Assembly: GCA_041751795.1 (NCBI GenBank)
Contig: JBGSWU010000333.1
Coordinates: forward strand, 1-10,322
DNA: 10,322 bases
Direction of reading: 5' to 3'
DNA from: JBBECJ01 sp041751795
Lineage (GTDB): Bacteria > Chloroflexota > Chloroflexia > Thermomicrobiales > CFX8
The position numbers were made by a program, and so were the translations under genes. Position 1 is the first letter of the stretch. Every line of letters starts with the position of its first letter. Shown one piece after another: positions 1 through 6,533 of this stretch. The notes below the pieces were generated by a model. The model saw only the letters and a program-made list of their open reading frames with translations. It searched no databases and had not been told where the DNA came from.

Positions 1-686
1 GTGCTGACGACGCTTCCAATCACCTCAGTCGCCGGAAACGCATCGAGCCGAAAGCGTGCTTCCGCTCCCCGCTGAACGTTCGGCAGGTCGAGTTCGTCGA
101 CATCGGCGATCACTGTCAAGTCGCTGGGTGACGCAATTCGGGCGACCGGCTGGTTGCCTCCAATTCCGTCGCCTTCCCGAACCAGCAGTTCGATGACAGT
201 GCCTGACCTCGGGCTGACGACGACGACCCCTTGGCGAGCTTCGACAGTGTTGGCGACGTTCTCAGTTGCGCGTTCAACACGTTCAGCTGCCTCAAGAACG
301 TCGAGGCGAAGCTCTGCGTTTTCGGAGTCTTCGTCGGCACGTTGTTCGGCGGCCTGTAGCGCAAACTCAGCTTGTTCGAGTTCACGTTCCGCATTCGCAA
401 CCGCCCGGTCAAATGGCTCAATGCCGAGCACGACGAGGATGTCGCCTTCGTTGACGCGATCTCCGGCTTCAACTCCCATCGCTTCGATCGCTCCTCCTTG
501 AGACGATCGGACGGTCGTCGCGCCGGTTGCCTGAAGCGAGCCAACGGTCTGGATCGTCACATCAAGCGACCCGCGCTCGACGAGAGCAGTTGGCCGATCA
601 TCATCACTGCGGGAGATCAACCATCCACCGGCGACGACGAGAACCACTGCAACGATGAGTCCAAGAAGAAGTCGAAACCTATTCAT
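1..686 (-). CDS. HlyD/MacA-like efflux adaptor subunit (C-terminus beyond window)
   Basis: This is the membrane-fusion (adaptor) subunit expected to work with the ABC exporter encoded just upstream. I read 228 codons from an ATG at 686-684 down to the window edge. Residues 6-24 are a single hydrophobic membrane anchor (RLLLGLIVAVVLVVAGGWLI region). Residues about 60-88 form the first half of a biotinyl-lipoyl-like domain (GVEAGDRVNEGDILVVL). Residues about 91-150 are rich in Glu, Ala and Leu and look like a short coiled-coil hairpin. Residues about 155-186 are the second lipoyl half (SPRSGTVIELLVREGDGIGG), and a beta-barrel segment begins near 189. The ATG lies inside the 3' end of the permease gene (8-nt overlap), which suggests translational coupling. 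The hairpin is short compared with TolC-contacting adaptors, so a YknX-like role in a cell without an outer-membrane channel is possible. That last point is inference. The rest of the gene is outside the window. Confidence 0.88.
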   Translation of the reverse strand, partial: MNRFRLLLGLIVAVVLVVAGGWLISRSDDDRPTALVERGSLDVTIQTVGSLQATGATTVRSSQGGAIEAMGVEAGDRVNEGDILVVLGIEPFDRAVANAERELEQAEFALQAAEQRADEDSENAELRLDVLEAAERVERATENVANTVEARQGVVVVSPRSGTVIELLVREGDGIGGNQPVARIASPSDLTVIADVDELDLPNVQRGAEARFRLDAFPATEVIGSVVS

Positions 687-3021
687 ACCGCAACACCTGT
701 ATCGGTCGGATTCGTGCAGCGATCAATCCGGGCAGGGCTGATATTGCAGCGACTGTCACGAGCGCGAACACAAACGTCAGGACGATCGATATTGGTGACA
801 GATGGAATGTCAGTTCGAAGAGTTCCGCGCTGGTCAGATCTACGAGCAACCGCGCGAGCGGATATCCAGCGATCGTCCCTGCCACCAGACCGAGCAGAGC
901 GAGCATGACGCCTTCGCTGATCAGGACGATGAGGACATGTCGCGTTCCAGCGCCGATCGCACGAAGGACGCCGAACTCACGGCGTCGCTCTGCGATGCTG
1001 ATCAAGAGCGTGTTCGCGATACCGGCGACACCGACAACCGCGACAACCACGACCATCGCATTGAGCATCAGCGTCAACACGCTAATCGCCTGTCGTGAAC
1101 TCTGTTGGTCTGAGTACGATGAATAGGTGACTGGACCAAATTCGCGCGTGCGTTCTTCGATTGCTGCCAAGGCGAGATCGACCTTTGCCGGGTCGGACGA
1201 GGTCAACGTATACGCGAAAACGTCGGCCTGCTGGCCGAGTGAACGGAGCCGGTTGACATCCTCAACCGGCATGAAGACTTTACCGGTCGCCGAGTTGCCC
1301 AGGTACGTACTCGAGTCATCGACGATGCCAACGATTTGTATCGTCTCCCGTTTCGACCCGACGTCGAGTTCGTGCCAGTCTCCAACGTGTGCATCAATCT
1401 CACGTGCCAGATTCGTCGTGATAACTGCGCTGGGAGGATTCGTCTGCGTGACCCATGTCCCTTCGACGAGCCGGTAGCTGTAGAGTGGATCGCGTATTGG
1501 CATTCCCCAGATGTCTGTGCGCGTCGATCCTATTGCGCCTGACGCGCTCGTCCATGGTTCGACCTGCGTGATCCACGGTTCCTGTTCAAGCACCGCTGCA
1601 AATCCGAGTCCCACCGGTCGCTGAAATGAAACCCAACCGTCGGCGCCGTAGAGCGCATAGAGTTCATCGACAGTTCCGGAAACTGATCGACTCAACGCCT
1701 GTGTGGCGACGAAAGCGGCGACCGCGACGGTCACAACGAGGATGGTTGAGAGTGTTCGTCGTGGACGGCGAAGTGCATTTCGGACGCCAACGGCTGAGGC
1801 TGCGTTTAGTCGAGCGAGGGGAGCCGTAACCCGCTGGAGAAACCTGGCTCCTGATTCGTTTCGGACGCCCGGCGAGCGCAGCAGAGATGCCACTTTCGTG
1901 TTGGCATTCGCAATCACCGGAACGAGTGAAGCCGTCACTGTGACGAGCGTCCCAACGAGCAACGCAAGCCCAACCTCTCGCCTGGAGATTGTGAAAGGTG
2001 GCTGCTGAAGACCGGTCATCCGAGTCAAGTATTCTGTGATCTCAGTACCGATCGCTAGTCCGGTGAGCCAGCCCAGCAATGTACCTACTGCCCCAAGAAT
2101 CGAGCCGTACAGCAGATACGTCAGGATAATATGCCAGCGCCTTCCTCCAACACTCTTGATGATCCCAATCTGATTCATCTCTTCGCCCATGACTGCGGCG
2201 AGTGTGTTCGCGACCAGCACCGACGAGAGACCCGCGCCAAGCCATGAGAATACGCCGAGCAACAACAGGAGCGTGCCGAGTTCTCGTGAGCCAACGAATG
2301 CTTCCGGATCGCGAACATTGAAGCTGGAAAGCGAAACCCCTCGTTTGGACAAGAGCCTGCTGATGTCCGACGAGGTTTGGCTCGCTCGCTCTCGATCCTC
2401 GACTCTGACGAGAAGATAATTGTCAGAAGTTCGTCCGGTGAGTTGCCGGACGGTGAACGCCGGCACATATGCCGTCGCTCGGTTCAGTAGTCCGGCGCCA
2501 AGGGTTGCGGGTGAGCGAGTGAACCCGACGACGGTGACGTAAGAGACGGGATCAGCGGGAGATTCACGGATCGCGACTACCGTGCCGAGTGAAATCGATG
2601 TCAGTTCGCGTGTGCTTTCATCAAACGCGATTTCCCCCCGTTGTGGAAAGCGACCTTCGGTGAGTTCGACGAGGTCAAGCTGCATCGCGTCAAACGATTC
2701 AAGGCCAACGAGGCGGACGTTCTCCCACCCTGAACCGGTGTCGAATCTGGTAAAGGTGACCGAGCGAGTTTCGGCAGCAACGACGTTCGGTTGGCGTTCT
2801 ATAAGGTCGGCTGTGGTGGGACTCATACCGTTTGCGAACGTCGCGAGATCCGCCTGTTGACTTCCTGAATAGGTCAGCCGCTGTGCGTCGGCGATAGAGC
2901 GTGCTGTCGACGAGATCGCAACGACTCCGGCGACGCCGAGGATGATCCCCAACAACGTGAGAATGTTGCGAAGGGGTCTCCGTTGAAGGTCCCGAAATAC
3001 CTTGCTCACGAGCGTACGCAT
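679..3021 (-). CDS. Tandem FtsX/MacB-type ABC exporter permease, 780 aa
   Basis: This is the membrane subunit of a MacB/LolCE-type ABC transporter, a class that uses ATP to drive substrates outward or to do mechanical work on the periplasmic side. The protein has two similar halves. Each has one membrane helix, a large extracytoplasmic domain and three more helices. Predicted helices lie near 17-38, 249-276, 296-324, 349-371, 421-443, 645-677, 697-727 and 744-775. Each half keeps the FtsX coupling-helix motif: IGIIKSVGGRRWHI at 285-298 and EFGVLRAIGAGTRHV at 682-696. The start is an ATG 8 bp after the stop of the ATPase gene, with no strong Shine-Dalgarno, so coupling to the upstream gene is likely. 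The stop TAG overlaps the adaptor start. Two fused FtsX halves suggest one chain could supply both permease copies, where MacB uses a homodimer. The substrate cannot be told from the sequence. Confidence 0.93.
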   Translation of the reverse strand: MRTLVSKVFRDLQRRPLRNILTLLGIILGVAGVVAISSTARSIADAQRLTYSGSQQADLATFANGMSPTTADLIERQPNVVAAETRSVTFTRFDTGSGWENVRLVGLESFDAMQLDLVELTEGRFPQRGEIAFDESTRELTSISLGTVVAIRESPADPVSYVTVVGFTRSPATLGAGLLNRATAYVPAFTVRQLTGRTSDNYLLVRVEDRERASQTSSDISRLLSKRGVSLSSFNVRDPEAFVGSRELGTLLLLLGVFSWLGAGLSSVLVANTLAAVMGEEMNQIGIIKSVGGRRWHIILTYLLYGSILGAVGTLLGWLTGLAIGTEITEYLTRMTGLQQPPFTISRREVGLALLVGTLVTVTASLVPVIANANTKVASLLRSPGVRNESGARFLQRVTAPLARLNAASAVGVRNALRRPRRTLSTILVVTVAVAAFVATQALSRSVSGTVDELYALYGADGWVSFQRPVGLGFAAVLEQEPWITQVEPWTSASGAIGSTRTDIWGMPIRDPLYSYRLVEGTWVTQTNPPSAVITTNLAREIDAHVGDWHELDVGSKRETIQIVGIVDDSSTYLGNSATGKVFMPVEDVNRLRSLGQQADVFAYTLTSSDPAKVDLALAAIEERTREFGPVTYSSYSDQQSSRQAISVLTLMLNAMVVVVAVVGVAGIANTLLISIAERRREFGVLRAIGAGTRHVLIVLISEGVMLALLGLVAGTIAGYPLARLLVDLTSAELFELTFHLSPISIVLTFVFALVTVAAISALPGLIAARIRPIQVLRYE

Positions 3022-3029
3022 GGCTGATG

Positions 3030-3755
3030 TCAGCCGTTCACTGCGAGCGATACGAGTGACGATGGTTGGTTCACGAGGTCATCGTCGATTTGCCCGTCAC
3101 GCATCGAGATTGTTCGAGACGCACGCGCTGCGACTGCCGCGTCGTGCGTCACCATGACGATCGTCGTCCCGTTGAGCCACAGTTGTTCAAGTAGATCGAC
3201 GATGATTCCTCCATTGCGCGAATCGAGATTGCCCGTCGGCTCGTCAGCCAAAAGGATCCTTGGGGAATTCGCAAGCGCTCGTGCGATGGCGACGCGTTGC
3301 TGCTCACCGCCGGATAGCTCGGAGGGTAGATTCTGCGCGAGATCGAGGACGCCCACCTGATCCAGCAATTGACGTGCGCGCGAGTGGCGGTCTCGATTTT
3401 TCCCGGCCAGATCCATTGGAAGAATAATGTTTTCGAGAACTGTCAACGTCGGCATGAGCTGGAAGAACTGGAATACGATACCAACCTCCTGGCCTCGCCA
3501 CGCGGCGAGCGCGTTCTCGCTCATTCCGGTGAGCGACTTGCCGCCAAGGCTGACCGAGCCCTCATCAGCGCTATCGATTCCTGCCAGCAGGTTGAGCAGC
3601 GTCGACTTCCCGCAACCGGATGGTCCGACAATCGCGATCCATTCACCATAGTCGACGGTCAGCGAAACGCCGTCCAACGCTGGGATGTCACGTCGGCCGC
3701 TTCGGTATCGCCGATACGCGCGTTCAACGATGATAGCTGGTGAGTCGTGGTCCAT
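3030..3755 (-). CDS. ABC transporter ATPase, MacB/LolD family
   Basis: This is the cytoplasmic nucleotide-binding subunit that powers the neighbouring tandem FtsX permease. All ATPase motifs are intact in 241 residues: Walker A GPSGCGKST at 44-52, a Q-loop glutamine in VFQFFQLMP around residue 96, the signature LSGGEQQR at 147-154, Walker B ILLADEP at 167-173, a GNLDS D-loop just after it, and the switch histidine H204 in VTHD. The FQFFQLMPTLTVLENI stretch after the Q-loop and the ADEPTGNLDS form are typical of the LolD/MacB/FtsE/YknY class. The ATG is preceded by AAGG (3760-3763) and lies 1 bp after the stop of the GlsB-type gene. The 8-bp gap to the permease supports a three-gene export operon. 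Length is normal for the family and no key residue is missing. Confidence 0.96.
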   Translation of the reverse strand: MDHDSPAIIVERAYRRYRSGRRDIPALDGVSLTVDYGEWIAIVGPSGCGKSTLLNLLAGIDSADEGSVSLGGKSLTGMSENALAAWRGQEVGIVFQFFQLMPTLTVLENIILPMDLAGKNRDRHSRARQLLDQVGVLDLAQNLPSELSGGEQQRVAIARALANSPRILLADEPTGNLDSRNGGIIVDLLEQLWLNGTTIVMVTHDAAVAARASRTISMRDGQIDDDLVNQPSSLVSLAVNG

Positions 3756-3756
3756 G

Positions 3757-4014
3757 TTACCTTCGAGCGAGGTTCGCGACGGCGAGCAATATCACGGCAC
3801 CTAGAGTGGCGATGGCGACGCTACCGAGGAATCCTGCTTGCCCATTAACATTCAGGATGTCGAGAATAATGCCCCCGATGAAGGCTCCGATCACGCCGAT
3901 GATGACGTTCGTGATGCAGCCGAATCCCTGACCACGCGTGACGGTTCCGGCAATCCAGCCCGCCAGCAGGCCGACGATCAGCCAGGCAAAAATCCCTCCC
4001 GGGTCAAGATCCAT
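3757..4014 (-). CDS. GlsB/YeaQ/YmgE family small membrane protein
   Basis: This is an 85-residue, glycine-rich integral membrane protein of the GlsB/YeaQ/YmgE family, often named transglycosylase-associated protein. The family is linked to stress responses, but its biochemical role is not settled. Three hydrophobic helices are visible: about 9-25 (FAWLIVGLLAGWIAGTV), 32-53 (CITNVIIGVIGAFIGGIILD) and 61-82 (GFLGSVAIATLGAVILLAVA). The family hallmarks are the WLIVGLLAGWIAG opening, the GFGCITNVIIGVIGAFIGG centre and the short basic C-terminus. The ATG directly abuts the TAG stop of the upstream DapA-family gene with no spacer. Its own stop is 1 bp from the ATPase ATG, so it is probably co-transcribed and coupled on both sides. 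Members are usually stand-alone stress genes, so a place between a lyase-like gene and an ABC exporter is unusual. Confidence 0.9.
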   Translation of the reverse strand: MDLDPGGIFAWLIVGLLAGWIAGTVTRGQGFGCITNVIIGVIGAFIGGIILDILNVNGQAGFLGSVAIATLGAVILLAVANLARR

Positions 4015-4926
4015 CTATGACTCCACGGGGGCAGGCAACAGGTTCGCCCGTGCGAGCACCTCGCGCAGCCGGGCACGGCTGTCGGCTGTCAACGGAAGGG
4101 CTGGCTGACGCGGCATTGACGACGATGCGACGCCAACCGCCGCCATTGCTTCCTTCACGACGCTATGGAACGACCCAGATATCCGGAACATGTCCAGGCA
4201 ACTCAGAACGCCGGGCATGAGCTCCAGTGCCTGCTGAAAGTCGCGACGGCCGTAGGCGTTGAACACTTCGACGTGGCGATCTGGGATGATGTTCGCCGTC
4301 GAGGGGACAGTGCCGTCTCCGCCCAGCTGAAGGATATTCAGAAGATGCCCGTCACTGCCCGCGAGGACGCAGAAATCCGGGCTCGCCGCCTTCACAATTT
4401 GGACACGCTGACGCAGATGCTCCAGACTGTCGATCGCGTCCATAACCCCCACAATGTTTCGATGCTCGCGCACAAGCGTCACCAACGTTTCGCTTGAAAT
4501 GTTGTAGTTAGAATACGCGGGAAAGTTGTAGACGAGGATCGGAATGTCGATCGCATTCGCGACGGCTGACAGGTGGGCAATCAGTTCACGCTCCGAAAGC
4601 GTCCAGAAATATGGCGTGATGATCGATACCGCATCGGCCCCGACACCCTGGGCATGTCGGCTGAGGCGAATCGTTTCACGCGTCGATGTTGATCCAGCGC
4701 CGGCGATCACAGGAACTCGCCCTGCCACGTGCTGGACGGTATCTGCGGCGTGCTGTTCACGCTCCTTCAAGTTCATGTGCATGAACTCGCCGGTCGTTCC
4801 GAGTATGAAAAGTCCGTGAACTCCGCCCTCGATCAGGAAGTCATGATGCCTGTCGTTCGCGGCCGTATCAAGCGAACCGTCGTCTTTGAATTGTGTGACC
4901 GTGGGCGGAAATATGCCTCGAAACAT
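4015..4926 (-). CDS. DapA/NanA-family (beta/alpha)8 protein lacking the Schiff-base lysine
   Basis: This 303-residue protein belongs to the dihydrodipicolinate synthase / N-acetylneuraminate lyase superfamily. Its members form a Schiff base between pyruvate and a conserved lysine. Family features seen are the GTTGE motif at 43-47 (keeping the two threonines), TPYFW at 104-108, VYNFP at 132-136 with the catalytic Tyr133, and GGDGTVPSTANIIPD from 202. The usual GIKDSSGD block around residue 160 reads GVMDAIDS, so the lysine is Met162 (codon 4443-4441). The positions of E. coli DapA Tyr107 and Arg138 are Phe and Tyr. Lysine biosynthesis is therefore unlikely, and ordinary pyruvate-lyase chemistry is doubtful; a binding or altered catalytic role is possible. 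I chose the ATG at 4926 because AGGGGG (4931-4936) precedes it and the family fold starts there. An in-frame ATG at 4980 would add 18 unconserved residues. The gene is 55 bp downstream of trmD and abuts the GlsB-type gene. Confidence 0.88.
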   Translation of the reverse strand: MFRGIFPPTVTQFKDDGSLDTAANDRHHDFLIEGGVHGLFILGTTGEFMHMNLKEREQHAADTVQHVAGRVPVIAGAGSTSTRETIRLSRHAQGVGADAVSIITPYFWTLSERELIAHLSAVANAIDIPILVYNFPAYSNYNISSETLVTLVREHRNIVGVMDAIDSLEHLRQRVQIVKAASPDFCVLAGSDGHLLNILQLGGDGTVPSTANIIPDRHVEVFNAYGRRDFQQALELMPGVLSCLDMFRISGSFHSVVKEAMAAVGVASSSMPRQPALPLTADSRARLREVLARANLLPAPVES

Positions 4927-4930
4927 TGCA

Positions 4931-4936
4931 CCCCCT
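4931..4936 (-). promoter_or_regulatory. Shine-Dalgarno deciding the DapA-family start
   Basis: On the minus strand AGGGGG is followed by TGCA and the ATG at 4926. This supports that ATG over the in-frame ATG at 4980, which would add an 18-residue leader unlike the family. Confidence 0.6.
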
Positions 4937-4981
4937 GGCGTCGACCGAGAGCCGATCTGAGTGTAGCATGCGCCTTCCACG

Positions 4982-5674
4982 TCATTCTGTGATGCCGGAC
5001 GAGTCGAGAAGGTCGGGACGTCTTGTTCGGGTTATTTCCAGCGCTTGCTCATGCCGCCATCGTGCGATCTCAGCGTGATTCCCGCTGAGCAGGACCCCAG
5101 GAACGTCCCAGCCGCGAAAGTTCGCTGGTCGAGTGTAATGAGGATATTCAAGCAACCCAGCGGAAAATGATTCTTCGTCCAGCGACTCTGCCTCGATCAC
5201 GCCCGGTAGCAGTCGGGCGACGACGTCAATGATGACGGCAGCGGCCAGTTCCCCACCTGTCAGCACATAGTCACCAATCGACAGCTCTCTCGTAACCAAA
5301 TGTTCCCGAACCCGTTGATCAACGCCTTCGTATCGCCCGCAGACGATTGCGATCCGAGGAAGTTCACTCAGTTCATGCGCGATCTGCTGGCTGAATCGCT
5401 CGCCGGAAGGAGACATAAGGATCACCGGCGTGTCGGGCAACGCCTGTCCAAGCGTCGACTCGATCGACGCAAACAATGGTGGCGCGGCCATTACCATCCC
5501 CGCTCCACCACCATATGGGGTGTCATCGACCGCTCGATGGCGACCGATACCGTGCTCGCGGATGTCATGGACATCGATGTCGAGCAGGCCCCGATCAACC
5601 GCGCGTCGAATGATCGATTCATTGAATGGGCCGGAAAACATCCCCGGGAAGATCGTGAATACGTCGAACCGCAT
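4982..5674 (-). CDS. trmD: tRNA (guanine-N1-)-methyltransferase TrmD
   Basis: TrmD transfers a methyl group from S-adenosylmethionine to N1 of G37 in tRNAs with G at position 36, which prevents +1 frameshifting. It is a SPOUT-class trefoil-knot enzyme acting as a homodimer in the cytoplasm. The 230-residue length is normal. Motifs in order are FDVFTIFPGMF at 3-13, DDTPYGGGAGMVM at 50-62, LMSPSGERFSQ at 86-96, CGRYEGVDQRV at 112-122, the knot loop IGDYVLTGGELAA at 133-145, LLEYPHYTRP at 174-183 and GNHAEIARWR at 198-207. The GLLEYPHYTRP form is, from memory, that of Gram-positive-type TrmDs. The ATG shares one base with the stop of the upstream HAD gene (TGATG), so the two are probably translationally coupled. 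The usual rpsP, rimM and rplS neighbours are absent from the visible flanks. Confidence 0.98.
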   Translation of the reverse strand: MRFDVFTIFPGMFSGPFNESIIRRAVDRGLLDIDVHDIREHGIGRHRAVDDTPYGGGAGMVMAAPPLFASIESTLGQALPDTPVILMSPSGERFSQQIAHELSELPRIAIVCGRYEGVDQRVREHLVTRELSIGDYVLTGGELAAAVIIDVVARLLPGVIEAESLDEESFSAGLLEYPHYTRPANFRGWDVPGVLLSGNHAEIARWRHEQALEITRTRRPDLLDSSGITE

Positions 5675-6405
5675 CAGCGTTCCGTTCCGAAACGACTGAG
5701 CACCAGCGGCGCGAGTCCCTCCAGTGACGACAGTGTGAGTCCAGCACCATTCTCATGATGTTCGTCTTGCGAGCGTGAGTACCAGACGGTCTGCATTCCC
5801 GCACGCGTTGCGGTCTCGACATCGAAACGGTACGAGTCGCCGATGTGAACAGTTTCGGCAGCGGAAACGCCGAGTTGGTCGAGCGTATGCTCGTAAATCT
5901 CCGTCCGCGACTTGTAGAAACCACAACTCGCAGACGTGACGACATGCGTGAAGCAGGCGTGTATTCCGAACTTCGCGAGCGACCATTCGAGGAAGTCGTG
6001 ATGGACGGCGCTTGACACGACTGCCAGCCTGATGCCATGTCTGCGAAGTGACTGTACGGCGTCCACGACGCCTGGCACCGGGTTGGATCCCGGCAATGCC
6101 TGACGCATGATTTCATCAACCCCGGTGCGGATGGTTGCCCGATCGACGTTGCGTCCTAGCAGCGTTAATACATCTGCAGTGCAATCATAGGCGTCACGTT
6201 CTTCCCCGTGATCCATGATCTCAAGGCGGAGCGCACGGTAATGAGTTACTGCTGCAACTCGCTCAGCGTTGGCGATCTGGGAGCCGTTGCCAGCGGCAAG
6301 CCAGTCCAAAAATCGCGGAACGAGTTCACGAATCTCGATCTGGAACCATTCGTCGCACTCTGCCAGGGTATTGTGAAAGTCAAACGTTACCGCAGTCAGC
6401 GGCAT
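5674..6405 (-). CDS. HAD-superfamily hydrolase with His at the second motif I position
   Basis: This 243-residue protein is a haloacid dehalogenase superfamily hydrolase, most likely a small-molecule phosphatase. Motif I is FDFHNTL at 8-14: the nucleophile Asp9 is present, but the usual acid/base Asp two residues later is His11. Motif II is VVSSA at 129-133, motif III is Lys165 in CGFYKS, and motif IV is HIGDSYRFD with Asp190 and Asp195. Residues about 17-105 form an alpha-helical C1-type cap. I chose the ATG at 6405 because GGGAGG (6412-6417) lies 6 nt before it; upstream in-frame ATGs at 6465 and 6411 lack this spacing. The gene overlaps trmD by one base and is first in the minus-strand block, so it sets the promoter position. 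The substrate is unknown. Dehalogenase-like HADs have Tyr at the variant position, so a missing Asp alone does not prove loss of activity. Confidence 0.87.
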   Translation of the reverse strand: MPLTAVTFDFHNTLAECDEWFQIEIRELVPRFLDWLAAGNGSQIANAERVAAVTHYRALRLEIMDHGEERDAYDCTADVLTLLGRNVDRATIRTGVDEIMRQALPGSNPVPGVVDAVQSLRRHGIRLAVVSSAVHHDFLEWSLAKFGIHACFTHVVTSASCGFYKSRTEIYEHTLDQLGVSAAETVHIGDSYRFDVETATRAGMQTVWYSRSQDEHHENGAGLTLSSLEGLAPLVLSRFGTER

Positions 6406-6411
6406 CAGCAT

Positions 6412-6417
6412 CCTCCC
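6412..6417 (-). promoter_or_regulatory. Shine-Dalgarno deciding the HAD hydrolase start
   Basis: GGGAGG on the minus strand is 6 nt upstream of the ATG at 6405. It directly abuts the alternative ATG at 6411, so 6405 is the better start. Confidence 0.7.
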
Positions 6418-6435
6418 GATGCGACGGCAACCGTG

Positions 6436-6463
6436 GCGACGCGGAATATAATAGCGGCGTCGC
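6436..6463. promoter_or_regulatory. Divergent promoter candidate: TATAAT inside a 7-bp inverted repeat
   Basis: The 128-bp gap between the divergent HAD and rmlB-like starts holds a perfect TATAAT on the plus strand at 6447-6452. On the minus strand the same AT patch reads TATTAT (6453-6448). It is bracketed by GCGACGC (6436-6442) and its exact reverse complement GCGTCGC (6457-6463). No convincing -35 box lies at standard spacing for TATAAT on the plus strand. On the minus strand a TTGAAG (6479-6474) lies 20 bp from TATTAT, which is too far for a standard promoter. The location and symmetry fit a regulated divergent promoter, but this is inference. Confidence 0.4.
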
Positions 6464-6533
6464 ACGGATCGGCCTTCAAAGTCGTTGACGTTTTTGCGCG
6501 ATCTTGAGAAGCGCGCGTTGTTACTGGAGTAGT

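Noticed and set aside
116..544. Minus-strand frame of 142 codons
   Set aside because: It lies on the same strand as the adaptor gene but in another frame; the adaptor frame carries lipoyl and coiled-coil features and this one carries none.
372..908. Open plus-strand frame of 178 codons across the adaptor/permease junction
   Set aside because: It is antisense to two recognisable genes, starts inside the adaptor gene, has no recognisable domain, and its composition looks like reverse-frame translation of GC-rich coding DNA.
4927..4980. 18-residue N-terminal extension of the DapA-family gene
   Set aside because: The extension has no family similarity, and a good Shine-Dalgarno sits directly before the internal ATG at 4926.
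4927..4981. Separate promoter or terminator in the 55-bp gap between trmD and the DapA-family gene
   Set aside because: A TACACT hexamer is present on the minus strand but has no -35 partner at suitable spacing, and there is no hairpin with a T-run.
5619..6119. Minus-strand frame of 166 codons over the HAD gene
   Set aside because: It is a shifted frame of the HAD hydrolase, whose own frame contains all four HAD motifs.
6485..6490. TTGACG as a -35 box for the rmlB-like gene
   Set aside because: The region 16-18 bp downstream reads GAAGCG-like sequence, not a -10 box, so the hexamer alone is not enough.
6504..6533. Ten-residue N-terminal extension of the rmlB-like gene from a TTG
   Set aside because: GGAG precedes the ATG at 6534, and the Rossmann fold begins shortly after that ATG, as in typical RmlB proteins.
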